DNA of 64,000 nt from assembly GCF_041146395.1 (NCBI RefSeq), contig NC_090986.1, forward strand, positions 46,412,001-46,476,000, read 5' to 3'. Source of the DNA: Eulemur rufifrons (Eukaryota; Chordata; Mammalia; Primates; Lemuridae). Shown here piece by piece: positions 10,991 to 22,289 of the stretch (position 1 is the first letter of the stretch; each line of letters opens with the position of its first letter). The notes beneath the pieces are model-generated. The model searched no databases, was not told where the DNA came from, and was given only the letters and a program-made list of their open reading frames with translations. The position numbers were made by a program, and so were the translations under genes.

Positions 10991-13059
10991 TGCACATACT
11001 CCTCAAATTCAAGTTTTCAAACAATAAGGAAGTAGACACAGCATGAGATAGGGATCAAAATGTAAATGTTATGTTATGTTATTGTAGGACGCTACATCTT
11101 GTGTCTGAGACCAAAATGGTGTTTTTAATACTTCTTTCACCACCAGCCTAGACCTTTGGATTTATTAAAGAGAAGGGGCAGTTTTCTAGCCAAATTTGTA
11201 AACGATTTCATTTTTCCTTGGATAAGATTATTAAAGATGTGAAGCAAAGAAAGTCTTACATTTTATTGATGATATTGTAAATTGCTAGAACCATTATGAA
11301 TAATTATTTCTCATTCTCTTATAAATGGTTGATCACATCGCTGATATTATTTGAGGGTGTCCATAGCACAATTACATTTATACATATACACATATACAGG
11401 CACAAATATATACATACATACTCATACATACCCACACCCAGCAATTATGTGGGAAAGGCTGACAATGATATTTCCTAAATTAGAGATTAGTTTTAATATG
11501 CACTGATTTATTATGATTTTTGGATAAAAGTTATCAAATATATAACAATGTTCATTTTGTACTGGGCAACATGGTTTGTGTTGTTCTTATACTCACCAAT
11601 TATATTATTATGATATTTTATTTGCACAGAAGATTTGCACACTCTAAACTGGGATCAGCAGGATTTACTTTCAGTGTGAGTTGTGATTCAAGTTCTAAAT
11701 ATTATTTAATGATTTAAACATGCCCCACATGTTTGAAGGCCACAAAAACAAGTAAAGATATTGATACTGCTTTTAAGAAGCCTGTTGAGATATTGAGGGA
11801 TATGGATATAAAAACAAACGTAATAAATTTTTAAAGATGCTAGTGTATAAACATGTATAGGATAGGATACACTAGGGATAGAAAGGTGGTAAGAACAATT
11901 TTCATTTAAAATTTTTTGGTTAGGAATGGTTTATAAAATGCAATATGACTTTAACAGAGTTATAAACCAGAGATGATTTTCACGAGCTGATCAATATGGA
12001 AAAATATTTTCCAGGAAAGAGATCAGAGGAATCAAACACTCTAAAAAACTTATATACTCAGAAGCACTGAAGGCCATATTTCTGGAAAGACAGAAGCATT
12101 TTACTTCACAGATATCTTTAAGGAAAGAAAAACAAGAAATATAGCCAGATAATTCACATTTCCTTTATTATGATAAGGGAAAATAACATGCCATAGGAAA
12201 ATGACTTTACTTGGACTTTATATTTAAAAAGTTTTAAAATGTTAAACCTTATATATTAACAGCAAATGAAAATTCACGTGTACATTTTTTTTCAGAAATA
12301 AGAAGGCAGATCTCTATGCACTAATATCGGGGAAGTTCATCATGGCTGAGAGAAAAATCTCATAAAATTTTCTAAGTCAGATGTCCCTTATTTTAATTTT
12401 CAAAGCCATGTCAAATATCATGCATTCTAGCTGAAAATGTTGTTCATTTATAGGAAATGCTTTTCTTGGTATAATGCCTTAATATCACTGGTAAGGTAGA
12501 ATTGGTCACTTGGTAATGAAACTATTAGTGTTTAGCATATCTGGCCATCCCCACAAGCTAAGGTATCATTTTTATGGGAACAAAATAAATAAATGTGATT
12601 ACTTCATCTACTTAATAGTTTCAGGGTAAAACGGCAAGCAATTTATACTTTAAGGGTGGGTGAGAGAAAATATATGATTTCATATGCAGCAATACTCACA
12701 TGTCATAGAATATTTGACCACTTCAAACACAACACAAGCATGACACAGAGGCAGGTAATAGAACAGGAAATAGAGCAGGAAAGAGAATAGGTCTGACAAA
12801 GTCCTTCTTATCTATCAGATTTTGTAAGATTTGTAAAACTGATTGAAGAAGTTTGATTTTTTTCTTCCTATTTGCATCACATGGCACATCTCTGAATATA
12901 ATCATCAACTGGAATGAGGGTTGAGACCCTGAGGAACATCAGTAGTAAGGAAAAAAGTTATATCCAGATAGATTTCTGTTTTTCTAACTGGATGCTGACA
13001 CAGGACAGAGAACGGTTATCTTCTTCCTCATGTGATTGTGTTTACTAAAGGAGAAAAAC
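10991..13059. other. Unassigned sequence
   Basis: There is no gene. A TACATA/CACATA-rich simple-sequence stretch lies at about 11370-11445. Open frames of 60-65 codons are present but low in complexity. A short block near 13068-13095 (GCTCAGTACAGCATCTGGCA) resembles the 3' end of MIR or L2. The remainder is unassigned. Confidence 0.4.
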
Positions 13060-13319
13060 ATTAAAAGTGCTCAGTACAGCATCTGGCACAAAGGAAGAAT
13101 TAAAAAATAAGTTTGCAGCCTCATACTCATTTATTTCACCAGACGTTGTTAAAGCATCAACTTTGTGTTTGGAGTTTTTGCTGCTTCAAGTCCAGGACAT
13201 CCAAGATAGGCACTTGGAAAAGGGAAGAAAGCCATATTCAAGAAGTCTTCAAGATAAAGATTGGGAAGGACATTTAGTAAGCTGTATAGTATCATGGCTC
13301 CCAACTCACCCTAATGTAC

Positions 13320-13800
13320 TTTACTCTGTGATGCTGATGCTGGGATCTCTACCACAACTTTTCTTTGCCAGCTGAATGAATTCTGTTAGTCCTGTCAAGA
13401 AGAGCTCCAGAGGGAGACTGAAAGGTTCATGGGACTTGTTCCTTGCTACTTGCTTGCTGTTCCTATCACTGAGACCCAGCAATGGCACTTCACCCCTGTA
13501 TCAGGTATTCATTCCGGGAGCAGTTTCTGGCTTCTTTCAGCACTCCCAGCAATACTGTCGTTGCATCCCTGGGTATCAACACCATCCAGGCAGGGCCTGC
13601 TCCTTAGAAGGGCAAGTCTCAGCTCCACAGTGCTCCTCCAAGTTCCTAGATTCCAATAGCTTCCACTATCCTGCTTTGTTCTCTAGCCCTTGGGATATGT
13701 GGCTGCTTCCTGCAGTGTTCCCTTGTTCGCTTTGAAGCCCTCCAATAGCTGTTTAACCAATTCGCTATATTAAATTCCCTCCATTAAAATTAAAATCAAA
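13320..13800 (+). mobile_element. Old LTR-like interspersed repeat, family uncertain
   Basis: This moderately G/C-rich block looks like an ancient mammalian LTR: CTGATGCTGGGATCTCTACC at 13332, AAGAGCTCCAGAGGGAGACT at 13399, a CAGTGCTCCTCCAAGTTCCT block at 13629, and an ATTAAATTCCCTCCATTAAA end resembling the polyadenylation region. Open frames of up to 119 codons cross it on the plus strand, but they overlap each other in different frames and carry no domain. I cannot name the family with confidence. Confidence 0.5.
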
Positions 13801-14788
13801 AAAGAAGAAGAAAAGTCAACAGTAGTGTTAAGAAACATTTACTTTAAAAAAATCTAACCAAGTTGCAGTTAAAAAACAACAATAACAAATGCTGTGTCAA
13901 TTATACTGATACTAAACCACAATAACGTTCAATTATGTTAAATAGTTTGTGTGCCAAAGCAATACATTGAAAGCACTCTGATTCATTAATTTATTTTTCA
14001 AATTGTCACAGGAATAATGTCTTCAAAGATATGGATTATATATGCTACTTCATTGTTTAACATTTTTCAATAAATTCTCATTGCTGTTAGAAGTCAATCT
14101 TTTCATTCTGATGCTTTTCTTTTTATTAATGGAATATTATGTTTCTACGCTTCATATAGTGAATGATAGAAATCTCACTTTTATAAGGATATCGTCCCTG
14201 AACCCCTCTAGACTAGGTAATTTTTCCCTAACACACAATCTCAGAGTATCTCTGTTTTCCTCTTCTGAAATATTTATCAACTGTAGATACTTGTTTAGTG
14301 ATGGTCTTCTTACTGAGACTATAAACTCCACGAGGTAAAAGATAATGATTGTTTTAATCAAATTGCCATTTAATGAATGAGTTGGCATTTGAATGAGATA
14401 AATAATTGTTATTACTTTGATTTAAAATATTATCAAACAAGAGAAGCCTGACATGTCTTTAAAAACACACAAAGAAAACAAACAAGTACTATAAAAATCA
14501 AGATGAAATTTCTACTTAGAAAACAACCCCAAAAAAACCCCAACTTTGTTTAGAGTATTTACAGTGAACTTTTTGCTAAGTTGTCCAAACAATTTTGATT
14601 AACTGTCACACTAACAGAACTGGTGGGAAACTCAATAAAAGGACTAACCATGCTCAGAAGCAGCATGGTGTTGCTCAACACCTACAAATTTACTCAGATA
14701 CTTCATGTCTTTCCCAGCTTCTTTAGAACTGTTAGATCAGGCCAGACAAAAAACATTAATATTATATGAAGGCTATGTTTCAAGACAC
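13801..14788. other. No recognisable feature
   Basis: AT-rich sequence with A-rich patches. Overlapping open frames on opposite strands at 14042-14388 (98 and 78 codons) have no recognisable domain and look like chance. Confidence 0.4.
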
Positions 14789-14960
14789 CTGTACTGGTTT
14801 TCTATTGTTGCTGTAACAAATTATCACAAATTTAGTGGCTTAAAGCAGTACCAATTTATTACATTACATTTCTGGGGCCCAGACATTGAAATGGATAGGT
14901 AGAGATGTGTTCATTCAGTAGGCTTAAAGGGAGAGTCTGTTCCTTTGTTTTTGTTAATTT
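14789..14960 (-). mobile_element. MLT1-type LTR, truncated and internally deleted
   Basis: The plus strand reads TTTCTATTGTTGCTGTAACA then AATTATCACAAATTTAGTGG, the antisense 3' end of an MLT1 LTR. It jumps after about 90 bases to a GGGAGAGTCTGTTCCTTTG segment from further inside, so part of the element is missing. No paired LTR was found. Confidence 0.75.
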
Positions 14961-14989
14961 ATATATTATAATATTTATTAAATTATTAT

Positions 14990-15120
14990 TGATTAAGCAC
15001 TTACAATGTGGTTGGATTCGTACTGTGCATTGTATATATATTTTTATTTCATTGTGATAATGATACTATGATATGTGTGATTATCCTCCAAAAGATAAGA
15101 AAACTGAGACATAAAATGAA
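14990..15120 (-). mobile_element. MIR SINE fragment
   Basis: The plus strand shows diverged antisense MIR: TAAGCACTTACAATGTGG, a spacer, then GATTATCCTCCAAAAGATAA followed by GAAAACTGAGACA, the counterpart of the CORE-SINE block. Strong divergence makes the ends approximate. Confidence 0.6.
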
Positions 15121-16730
15121 ATTAAATGTAGGCCTGCTTCAATTTGAAAGTATTCTCTTCAGTGAAACGAATTGCCAAGATAGCCCAACAGAAAATGTAG
15201 ACTGCCTACATAAAGCCACCAACCTATACTGTTTCTTATATTCCATTCTACAGCAGAAATAACATTATACGTTAGTCTAATAGACACAGAATTTTAATGG
15301 GAAAAGTTTGTGCTGTAGCCAAAGATTTGTAGTCCAAATACGTTGCTTTTCATGAGTGATGACAGCATAAAACCTTTCTGTGATATACAATTTGCGATGC
15401 GTTACATTTTCGAAAAAAATATCTGATACGTTTTAATTTTATTGAAAAATAAAAATTACCAGAAGTAGGGATGATATAATATAAGGGACTAGAGAGCTTT
15501 TTTATTTAATTTGGACTTAATTGAGTTATATTTGTTTGCAAGAATTTACAAGCCAGAGGCAGAAACTTGATCACACACTGCTCTTAGCTTATTGTCTTTC
15601 CTAAACTGTACCAGAAAACTGCTTGTTAAACTTAGACCCTTTCCTTTATAATTTATGTGGACTTTTTTTTCTGTATTATGAAATTTTAAAATCCAACCAA
15701 CCAGCCATCTAAACAACCAAATAATCTCTCCTCTGTCTTAATCACTTGATGCTCTTCATTTCTTGTACCTTTTAATAAAAACTAAACTATTAATGAGATT
15801 GAAACATTACCTCAATAGTTTCTAAACAAAGTACTTAACTTGTTCCCTTCCAAAGCAGAGTTGCTTAGAGTTGCACAGTTAATGTTTGTCTTGCCCAGGA
15901 GTTGTGTAATTAATATTAAATAACTTCAGTCATGTCCCCTTACCAGCCATGCATGCTGGAAAGAATAGCAAACCTAGATAATGGCAAATATTATCCATGA
16001 AAGATCTCCTTTAATTTTGTTATTGCTTCTGTAAAATCACTAAGTATAGAATAAGTGAGGGTTGAAAATGAGTAAATATACTATAGATAATGGAATCCAG
16101 ATTTCTCACTATTAGAGAATAAAGTTACAAATAAGGAATGGAGGTGGGGAGTGAAGAATGGCAGAGAGTGTAGCATGAACCCTGTGGTGCTGGAATAAAG
16201 TCAAGAGGTATCACTATGAACTTGTGCTTTAATATACTTTTGTTGTTTTAATATATCAGATATAGAAATAAATATAGATGTGTATAAACGTGTTAGTATA
16301 AATGCCTAGCTTTCCTAGCTCTATCCACTGAATGTGCTCAGATACAAGGTCACTTCAGGAGCAATGAGCACAACTGGCATCCAGATCTTGGTTTCTAATA
16401 ACATTCTCAAAAAAAAAAAAAAAAAAGTGAATCAGGGATTCTTGGAGAAGTGAATTATTCCCAGCAGAGTTAGAGAGTATGCAAGATGAGCCTAGAGCAT
16501 CTGTGGTGACAAATCAAAAGGGCACAGTAGTCAAAGTAGAAAATATTACCAGTGGATAAAGATGTAACAATTTGAGCAAAAAAATAAATAATAAAATTTG
16601 GATTGCAATCAACTAATAAAAAAAAATCTGAGTCTATACTAGTATCAATAAATAATTGAATAAAAAAGTAAATGTGGGAGAAGGAACTATTCTTCTTTAC
16701 AGAAGAATTCTAATTAATAAATATTTTTAA
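15121..16730. other. No recognisable gene; one poly(A) run
   Basis: AT-rich sequence with a run of 17 A at about 16410-16426 and A-rich patches at 16580-16625. No gene, splice-bounded exon or assignable repeat was recognised. Confidence 0.4.
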
Positions 16731-16740
16731 CTGCACCCGA

Positions 16741-16989
16741 ATGTTTATAGCAGCACAATTCACAATCGCAAAGATGTGGAAACAACCCAAATGCCCATCG
16801 ATTCATGAATGGATTAGCAAAATGTGGTATATGTATACCATGGAATATTACTCAGCTATTAGAAATGATGGCGATATGGCATCTCTTTGGTTCTCCTGGA
16901 GTGAGCTGGAACCCATTCTATTAAGTGAAGTATCCCAAGAATGGAAAAACAAGCACCACATGTACTCACCAGCAAACTGGTTTCCCTAA
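16741..16989 (+). pseudogene. L1 ORF2 C-terminal remnant
   Basis: An open frame of 82 codons ends at the normal L1 ORF2 stop. The YYSAIRN segment and the conserved region ending just before the stop identify the L1 ORF2 C-terminus, downstream of the reverse transcriptase and cysteine-rich region. The ATG is an internal methionine of ORF2, not a real start. The frame is uninterrupted, consistent with a fairly young copy, but the protein is only a fragment and cannot function. Confidence 0.85.
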
Positions 16990-17120
16990 GTGCACATTTG
17001 GGATTCACACCAATTGGGTATTGGACAGAGGTCGGGGCTGGGTGGAAGGGATGCGTGTATACCTACTTGATCAGTGCGATGCGCACTGCCTGGGGAATGG
17101 ACACGATTGAAGTTCTGACT

Positions 17121-17149
17121 GGGGGGGATGGGGTGGGGGGAGGGGAGGA
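17121..17149 (+). other. G-quadruplex-like tract in the L1 3' UTR
   Basis: G runs of 7, 4, 6, 4 and 2 are separated by AT, T, A and A. This fits a four-tract G-quadruplex motif with very short loops on the plus (L1 sense) strand. G-rich tracts in L1 3' UTRs are known in primates. Confidence 0.8.
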
Positions 17150-17719
17150 GTGCACACCTACATGATGAGAGTGATGTGCACTGTCTAGGGAATGGACACA
17201 ACTAAAGCTCAGACTCAAGGGGATGGGGAGGCATGGGCAATGTATATAGCCTGATCTTTTGTACCCCCTTAATGAGCTGAAAAACAAACAAAAAATAAAA
17301 AAAAAAAATGTGGATATTAAGTAGCATAGAAATTTCTTAAAAAATCAATATCTCCTTCCAAAGGAAACAATTTTCTTGCCTTTTAGTTCTTATCAGTTAA
17401 TAAATTAAAACTGGAAAAACAAAACAAGTACTGAGGGAAAGTTTTTCATGGAAGATTATAATAAGAAAGGTCAAGTAGAAAGAACAAAGGAGATCTGTGA
17501 GGAGGCTAATGTTCTCAATTGGTAGTAACAAAAGCAAACAAATAAAAATAGATTGGCTCTTCCTGTTGCAAATTTACAACTAATAATTGACCCCATAGTA
17601 AACTGGAATGTGGTTTTCAATATGAAAACAATACAATGAAGGCAGAAAATAGAATTAAATCATGGTAAAACTTATAAAGTCTATGCGATGACTTAAAGAT
17701 TGCTAAAATAGCCACAGAT

Positions 17720-18225
17720 TATACCTCTCCTTCTATTACATAAGTGCTCTGTTTGAAATGTAAATTTGCAACCACTCCCTTAAAGATATTGTTTCTTTCT
17801 CTATGAATTGCCTCTGTGACTTGTTTTCTACGCTGGTGGGCTATGTGACTTGCTCTGGCTAATGGTTCATTTTGCAAATGTGGCTCAAGCAAAGACTTGA
17901 AAATTGCTTGCCCATTGGGCCTTGCTCTTGTTTGCTTCTCTTTGGAACCTTGAGACCGACTGGACTGTTATGCTGGAAAATCAGAGATCAACTAAAGCTA
18001 AGATAAGCAGTGTCATCTGAGGGCCCTCTCTCTCCCAACCAAACAAACCACTGCCAGCCACTACAAATGTGGGTGTGACCACTTGGTCCATCAAGCCTCA
18101 GTCTAACAAGACCAGATCAGATCAGAAGAATCACACAGCTGAGCAAGAGATTTATGAATATGATAAATGTTTATTACTTTAAGACTCCAAGTTTTGGGGT
18201 GTTTGTTAAATAAAAACAGCTAATG
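17720..18225 (+). mobile_element. Old MLT1-like LTR
   Basis: Recognisable blocks are GGCTATGTGACTTGCTCTGG near 17838, CTCAAGCAAAGACTTGAAAA near 17884, TGGAACCTTGAGACC near 17943, and a 3' end TTTAAGACTCCAAGTTTTGG at 18179 with GTTTGTTAAATAAAAACAGC. These match the plus orientation of an old ERVL-MaLR type LTR. Ends are approximate and the subfamily is uncertain. A related element lies in the opposite orientation at 56985-57350. Confidence 0.6.
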
Positions 18226-18802
18226 TACGTAAAAATAGTAATTTTATGTACCATCTTGGGTTGTCTGATTAAAATTCACAAGGATAATAAAATAACTACA
18301 ATTTTGAAACGAGTATTAAAAATAATCTGACCATTTTTACTAAATTAAAAATATAAAACACAGTTAAAAAAATGAATTAAATAGAAAATAACCATTAGAA
18401 CTCTAAAGTAATACTTGCAGTAGGCAAGATCTGATGGATGCTAAAATTAGCGGGCAAAATTTGAGGAGCAATGGAATACTGGTAGAATCTCAAAATATCT
18501 CCCCCAAAACACGTCTTTATTACTTACAAATGGAAAAAAAGTAATTTTACAGTGGTAAACCTGGCCAAAAAATTCAGTAAATATAGAAATGATTTAATAA
18601 TAACTACATATTAAATATAAATCATAAAGCAGAAATGCCTATTTTGTGTACACCTATTCACTGTGTTTTTGGCACAGTTCTCGATGCTTAGTGGGAAGAA
18701 AACATATACATCTGCACGAATAACTGATTGAATCATACCAGGTGAATTAGGGTTTTAGTGCAAATTGAGTAGCAAAAGTTTTAAGTAGCAAAAGTTATAA
18801 GT
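18226..18802. other. No recognisable feature
   Basis: AT-rich, A-rich sequence between the old LTR and the short L1 tail. No gene or repeat was recognised. Confidence 0.4.
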
Positions 18803-18815
18803 AAAAAAATTCTAG

Positions 18816-19003
18816 AAGGTGCTGACTCGGGGAGGGGTGGTGGGGAAGGGAGGGATATATACCTACATGATGGGTGCAACGCGCACGACCTGGGGAACAG
18901 ACACTCCTGGCGCTCTGACTTGGGGGGAAAGGCGGTACATGGGCAACGTATGTAACCTGCAATTCTGTATCCCCCATAACAAGATGAAATTAAAAAAAAA
19001 AAA
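18816..19003 (+). mobile_element. Very short strepsirrhine L1 3' tail insertion
   Basis: About 188 bases contain only the 3' UTR: a G-rich start, CCTACATGATGGGTGCAACG, CCTGGGGAACAGACACTCC, GGGCAACGTATGTAACCTG and a CCCCC-containing end followed by 12-13 A. It is flanked by copies of AAAATTCTAG (ending at 18815 and at 19010), giving a target-site duplication. Only one copy of the 3' UTR module is present, unlike the element at 16731-17308. Confidence 0.88.
18829..18854 (+). other. G-quadruplex-like tract in the short L1 tail
   Basis: G runs of 4, 4, 4, 3 and 3 with loops A, TGGT, AA and A, at the truncated 5' end of the short L1 tail. This equals the G-rich zone of the longer copy upstream. 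Confidence 0.75.
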
Positions 19004-19010
19004 ATTCTAG

Positions 19011-20196
19011 TGGCCTAGAATCTGATTGCTTTTGGAATGATTCTGAAACTGGTCAAAACTTGGACTACTAAAACTCAGAAAGAGTAACTTAATATTTTCT
19101 ACATTGATGACAAACAATTATCTTTTCCAATTATCTATTCTTTTTGTTTTTTATAATAATTAAGGCCTTTATTTCCTTCATTACATTCTTTTACTTATCA
19201 ATGTATTACATATTATGTTTTTTATTGTAACATATTAATTATATTAATCATATATATCATATAATGTTATATTATTTTTAATTATACTTATCCTCATATT
19301 TTGCTAACTCCTATTCCTACTCAGTCAGGGAACCATAGCATTTTTAATTCTTCCATTTTTTATTTTCACTTATAAAGCAGCAATACACCTGAAAAAAGGG
19401 AAAATGAAGAAGCAGTATGCCTCTTGGAAACCAACATTGCCATGATTTTCTGAATGTATTTCTAAAGCATAACTTCATGTAAACATATTTATATTTACTC
19501 TTATCAAACTTAGTTTTGTATTTATTTTGAAATATTATTGAATAATAAATATTTTTTGCACTGACTTGATATACCCCTTTTATCACATACTAAACCAGAG
19601 TTTTCATTTTAGGTGAATTTATGAATTCTAGTCATTTCTATTCAGGGGATTCTTCTTTAATATTTAGCTTTAAAAATAATTGTAGCTTTCTAATAAATTC
19701 TAATAATAGGATTAAACTAGTCTAAAAATAGTTTTGCATAATTTTAGTGAAATTCCAAAAGTTCCTCCTAATACCTAATTGATGTATTAGTTGCTATACC
19801 ATTAAACACAAAGAGAATGTTTAATATCTTGGGAGAATTAATATTTTCCCCACAGGTACTCATTCTGTCATAGAATTTTTTTTTTAGTATTCTTATATTT
19901 TCTAGTAAAGTTTTAAATTATTCCTCAGGTAGGTAAAATGCTTTTATCTTTTTTTTCCTATATATGCTTTTCCCTCTTAATTATAATGGCATATTTTCTT
20001 CCTTATATTTTCTGTTTTTACCTAGTATATATGAAAATTAACAAATTTCTATCAAATAATTTTATAGTTGGACATCTCACAGAATAATTTTATTGTTTTG
20101 ACAGGAGTTTCAAATTATTCAGTGTAGTTTTTCAGGTATACGATTTTATTAACTCAAAGTATTTAGATTAATTTCTACGAAAAATTTAAATAATTG
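19011..20196. other. No recognisable feature
   Basis: Strongly AT-rich sequence. The 80-codon minus-strand open frame at 19344-19586 has no recognisable domain and is likely chance. Confidence 0.4.
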
Positions 20197-20213
20197 TCTA
20201 GCTACATGTCTTT

Positions 20214-20282
20214 TTAGTTTGTTTGTTTGAGACAGAGTCTCATTTTGTTGTCCGGGCTAGAGTAAGTGCCATGGTATCAGCC
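20214..20282 (-). mobile_element. 5'-truncated Alu (69 bp)
   Basis: On the minus strand only the last part of an Alu is present, ending GAGACTCTGTCTC plus a short A/C-containing tail. It keeps the strepsirrhine form GATACCATGGCACTTACTCT of the right arm. It is bounded by 17-base direct repeats TCTAGCTACATGTCTTT (20197-20213) and TCTAGCTATATGTCTTT (20283-20299), one mismatch. The truncation at the 5' end is therefore original to the insertion and not a later deletion. Confidence 0.9.
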
Positions 20283-20299
20283 TCTAGCTATATGTCTTT

Positions 20300-20640
20300 A
20301 AGTAAATATCCATAAAATGTGAGAAAAACTTTTCAAATTAACAAAATGAAGTATTTATATTTGGCCAGAATAAAAACTTTATATAAGAAGATTTTCAGTA
20401 ACCTATGAGTAAATATATATAATGTATGGGTGATTAAGGAATTATAATTTTTTCAATAAAAGACATTCATTTTATACTTCGAGTACCTTTTTATAAAAGC
20501 TTTGCTAGTACAGCGTTTCAAAGTAAAACATTTGCATGCATGTAGTGCCATCTGGTGGATATTCAGTATATTATTGCTAACGTAAATTGAAGGAAAGTAA
20601 ATAAAATATACCACAATAAAACCAAAGTTTTCTGGCTTAG
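20300..20640. other. No recognisable feature
   Basis: AT-rich sequence between the truncated Alu and a short L1 tail. Confidence 0.4.
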
Positions 20641-20740
20641 GCAGGGCAAAGGCAATATATGTAACCTAAATATTTGTACCCCCGTAATATTCTGAAATTA
20701 AGATAAAATAAAATAATACAATAAAATAAAAATAAAATAA
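20641..20740 (+). mobile_element. Minimal strepsirrhine L1 3' tail
   Basis: About 60 bases of L1 3' end (GCAATATATGTAACCTAAAT, then TTTGTACCCCCGTAATATTC and TGAAATT) are followed by an A-rich AAAT/AAATA tail. This is the shortest of the four related tails in the window. Target-site duplication not resolved. Confidence 0.75.
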
Positions 20741-20959
20741 GTTCTATTTAAATGTATAAAAATAAATTATAAATTCTCATAACTTTCTTAGCTTTTCTGT
20801 GGCATCGTTGGCTTTGACCATAATATTTGTAAAACCTTAGACTCTCTATCTCCTTCAGTCATTAAATCCAGTGGTCCTTATGTTATATTTGAAATTTTTA
20901 ACTCAAATATTTATCTTTACTTTTATCACTTCTCTTCTTTTCATTCTTTCTACCACTTT
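20741..20959. other. No recognisable feature
   Basis: AT-rich sequence without a recognisable element. Confidence 0.35.
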
Positions 20960-21060
20960 TGCACTAAGTGCTTACTATTTGCTATACGGTGGGCTGGGAC
21001 CTCGCAGACCAAAGATAAAGTCAACAACTCTTATCTTTAAGAAGCTCAGAGTCTAGTTTG
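20960..21060 (-). mobile_element. L2-like LINE fragment
   Basis: The plus strand reads AAGTGCTTACTATTTGCTAT, then a GGGCTGGGACC block and AAGAAGCTCAGAGTCTAGTT. These match, with divergence, the reverse complement of the L2 3' end. Only about 100 bases are recognisable. Confidence 0.5.
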
Positions 21061-21479
21061 GAAAATTCCTCTTCCTTGATACTTTCCACACCCTCAGCTT
21101 TCCTGATGGACAAAACTCCTCCTATTCTTTTCCATTTTTTAGAGTTCCTAGTGTCTGTCTCCCTCTCTCCACCCTCCTCTATGATCTTTATTTATCCAAA
21201 TTAAAATTTGGTTCCTCACATTGCTTTTCTGGGCCCATGCACTACCTTTGAGTGATTTCATTGGCTTTCATTGTTTCAACTACTAATTATACAACTCTTT
21301 CTTCCAAATTTATTTGTTCTCCTAGACCTCTCTTTGCAGTCTAGGATTAATTAATTAAACTGTTTGCTTGCTATACAAACATAGGCAACACACAGGAGCT
21401 TCAAAAATGTCAAAACTGAACAAATATTCTTTCTCCCAAGGCTAATTTCTTTATATTCTCTTTCTGCTAGCAGAAATGC

Positions 21480-22170
21480 ATTTGATATATTAACCCACCC
21501 TAAATCCTAGAAGTCATTCTTGACTTCCTTTTTTATCCTCTCCTGTGATTAGTCAACAATTTCCCTGATTTCATTTTATCTATATTTTACAATGAGTCCA
21601 TCTCTCCCGTCTTTATTATTCTTGCCCTCATTTAGACCCTAATTCACTCATAACTAAAAAAACATAATAACGGCATTAGCTTCTCTTGCCTCCTTTTTCT
21701 CCTCATGGTTGCCCTTCTCACACATGTCAGAATGACCTATCAAATGCAATTTTAAATAATTATCAAAATAGTTTCCATGGCTGCCCATTTTTACTGGATA
21801 AATCTCAGTCTCCTTAATCAATATATACAGCATAGACTGTCGTACAAACCAAAGCCTTACACTCAAAATTCCAATAATGTCAAAATGGCTTTAAGTATTA
21901 TATAAGTCTTGTCTACGTCACATATGGACATCTAAACTGCCTCCAAGTCTCCTCGCATTACTTGCCTCACTCCTGTTCATAAGTTAAGAGATCAATCAGC
22001 AAAACTAAGCTGGTATTCCATGTTTGTCCATGGTTATTCTTCTGTCATTTCCTATGACTGTCTGTATATTACTGTCTTCCACCATGTATCATGCATGATA
22101 ATCAGCATTTATCTGCATCCTCATGTTCCTATGGCCATTTCTAATAGACTACAAAGTATGTGAAGGCAAG
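21480..22170 (+). mobile_element. L2 LINE fragment (3' region)
   Basis: Diverged L2-like sequence includes GAAGTCATTCTTGACTTCCT near 21510, CCATGGCTGCCCATTTTTAC near 21775 and an AATAGACTACAAAGTATGTG block near 22143 equivalent to the L2 3' end. No intact open frame. Boundaries are approximate because of age. Confidence 0.55.
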
Positions 22171-22289
22171 GATGTTCAGTACAAAAGAATAGTGCCCTAT
22201 GTAAGACTAGCTGTCAAATATTCCATGAAAAATAGGTCAAATAATAACATAATGTTATTAATATAATTGGTAATGACTTATTATGTACA

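Larger units (their letters stand above)
16731..17308 (+). mobile_element. 5'-truncated strepsirrhine L1 (ORF2 C-terminus, 3' UTR, poly(A))
   Basis: The element begins CTGCACCCGAATGTTTATAG inside the ORF2 C-terminal region, reads through the ORF2 stop at 16987-16989, then has a lineage-type 3' UTR with CATGATGAG, GGGAATGGACAC and GTACCCCC blocks and ends in an A-rich tail near 17283-17308. The 3' UTR contains two similar modules in tandem (about 17040-17119 and 17139-17215), each with an ACCTAC...TGATC/GATG, GTGCGATGCGCACT-like and GGAATGGACACAA/GATT sequence, separated by a G-rich tract. No convincing target-site duplication was found. Confidence 0.9.

Noticed and set aside
13376..13735. 119-codon plus-strand open frame with an overlapping second frame
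   Set aside because: Both lie inside a probable old LTR-like repeat, and neither shows a domain.
16660..17330. Target duplication for the L1 at 16731-17308 using AAATGTGG near 16669 and after the tail
   Set aside because: The left copy lies about 60 bases before recognisable L1 sequence, so the match was considered coincidental.
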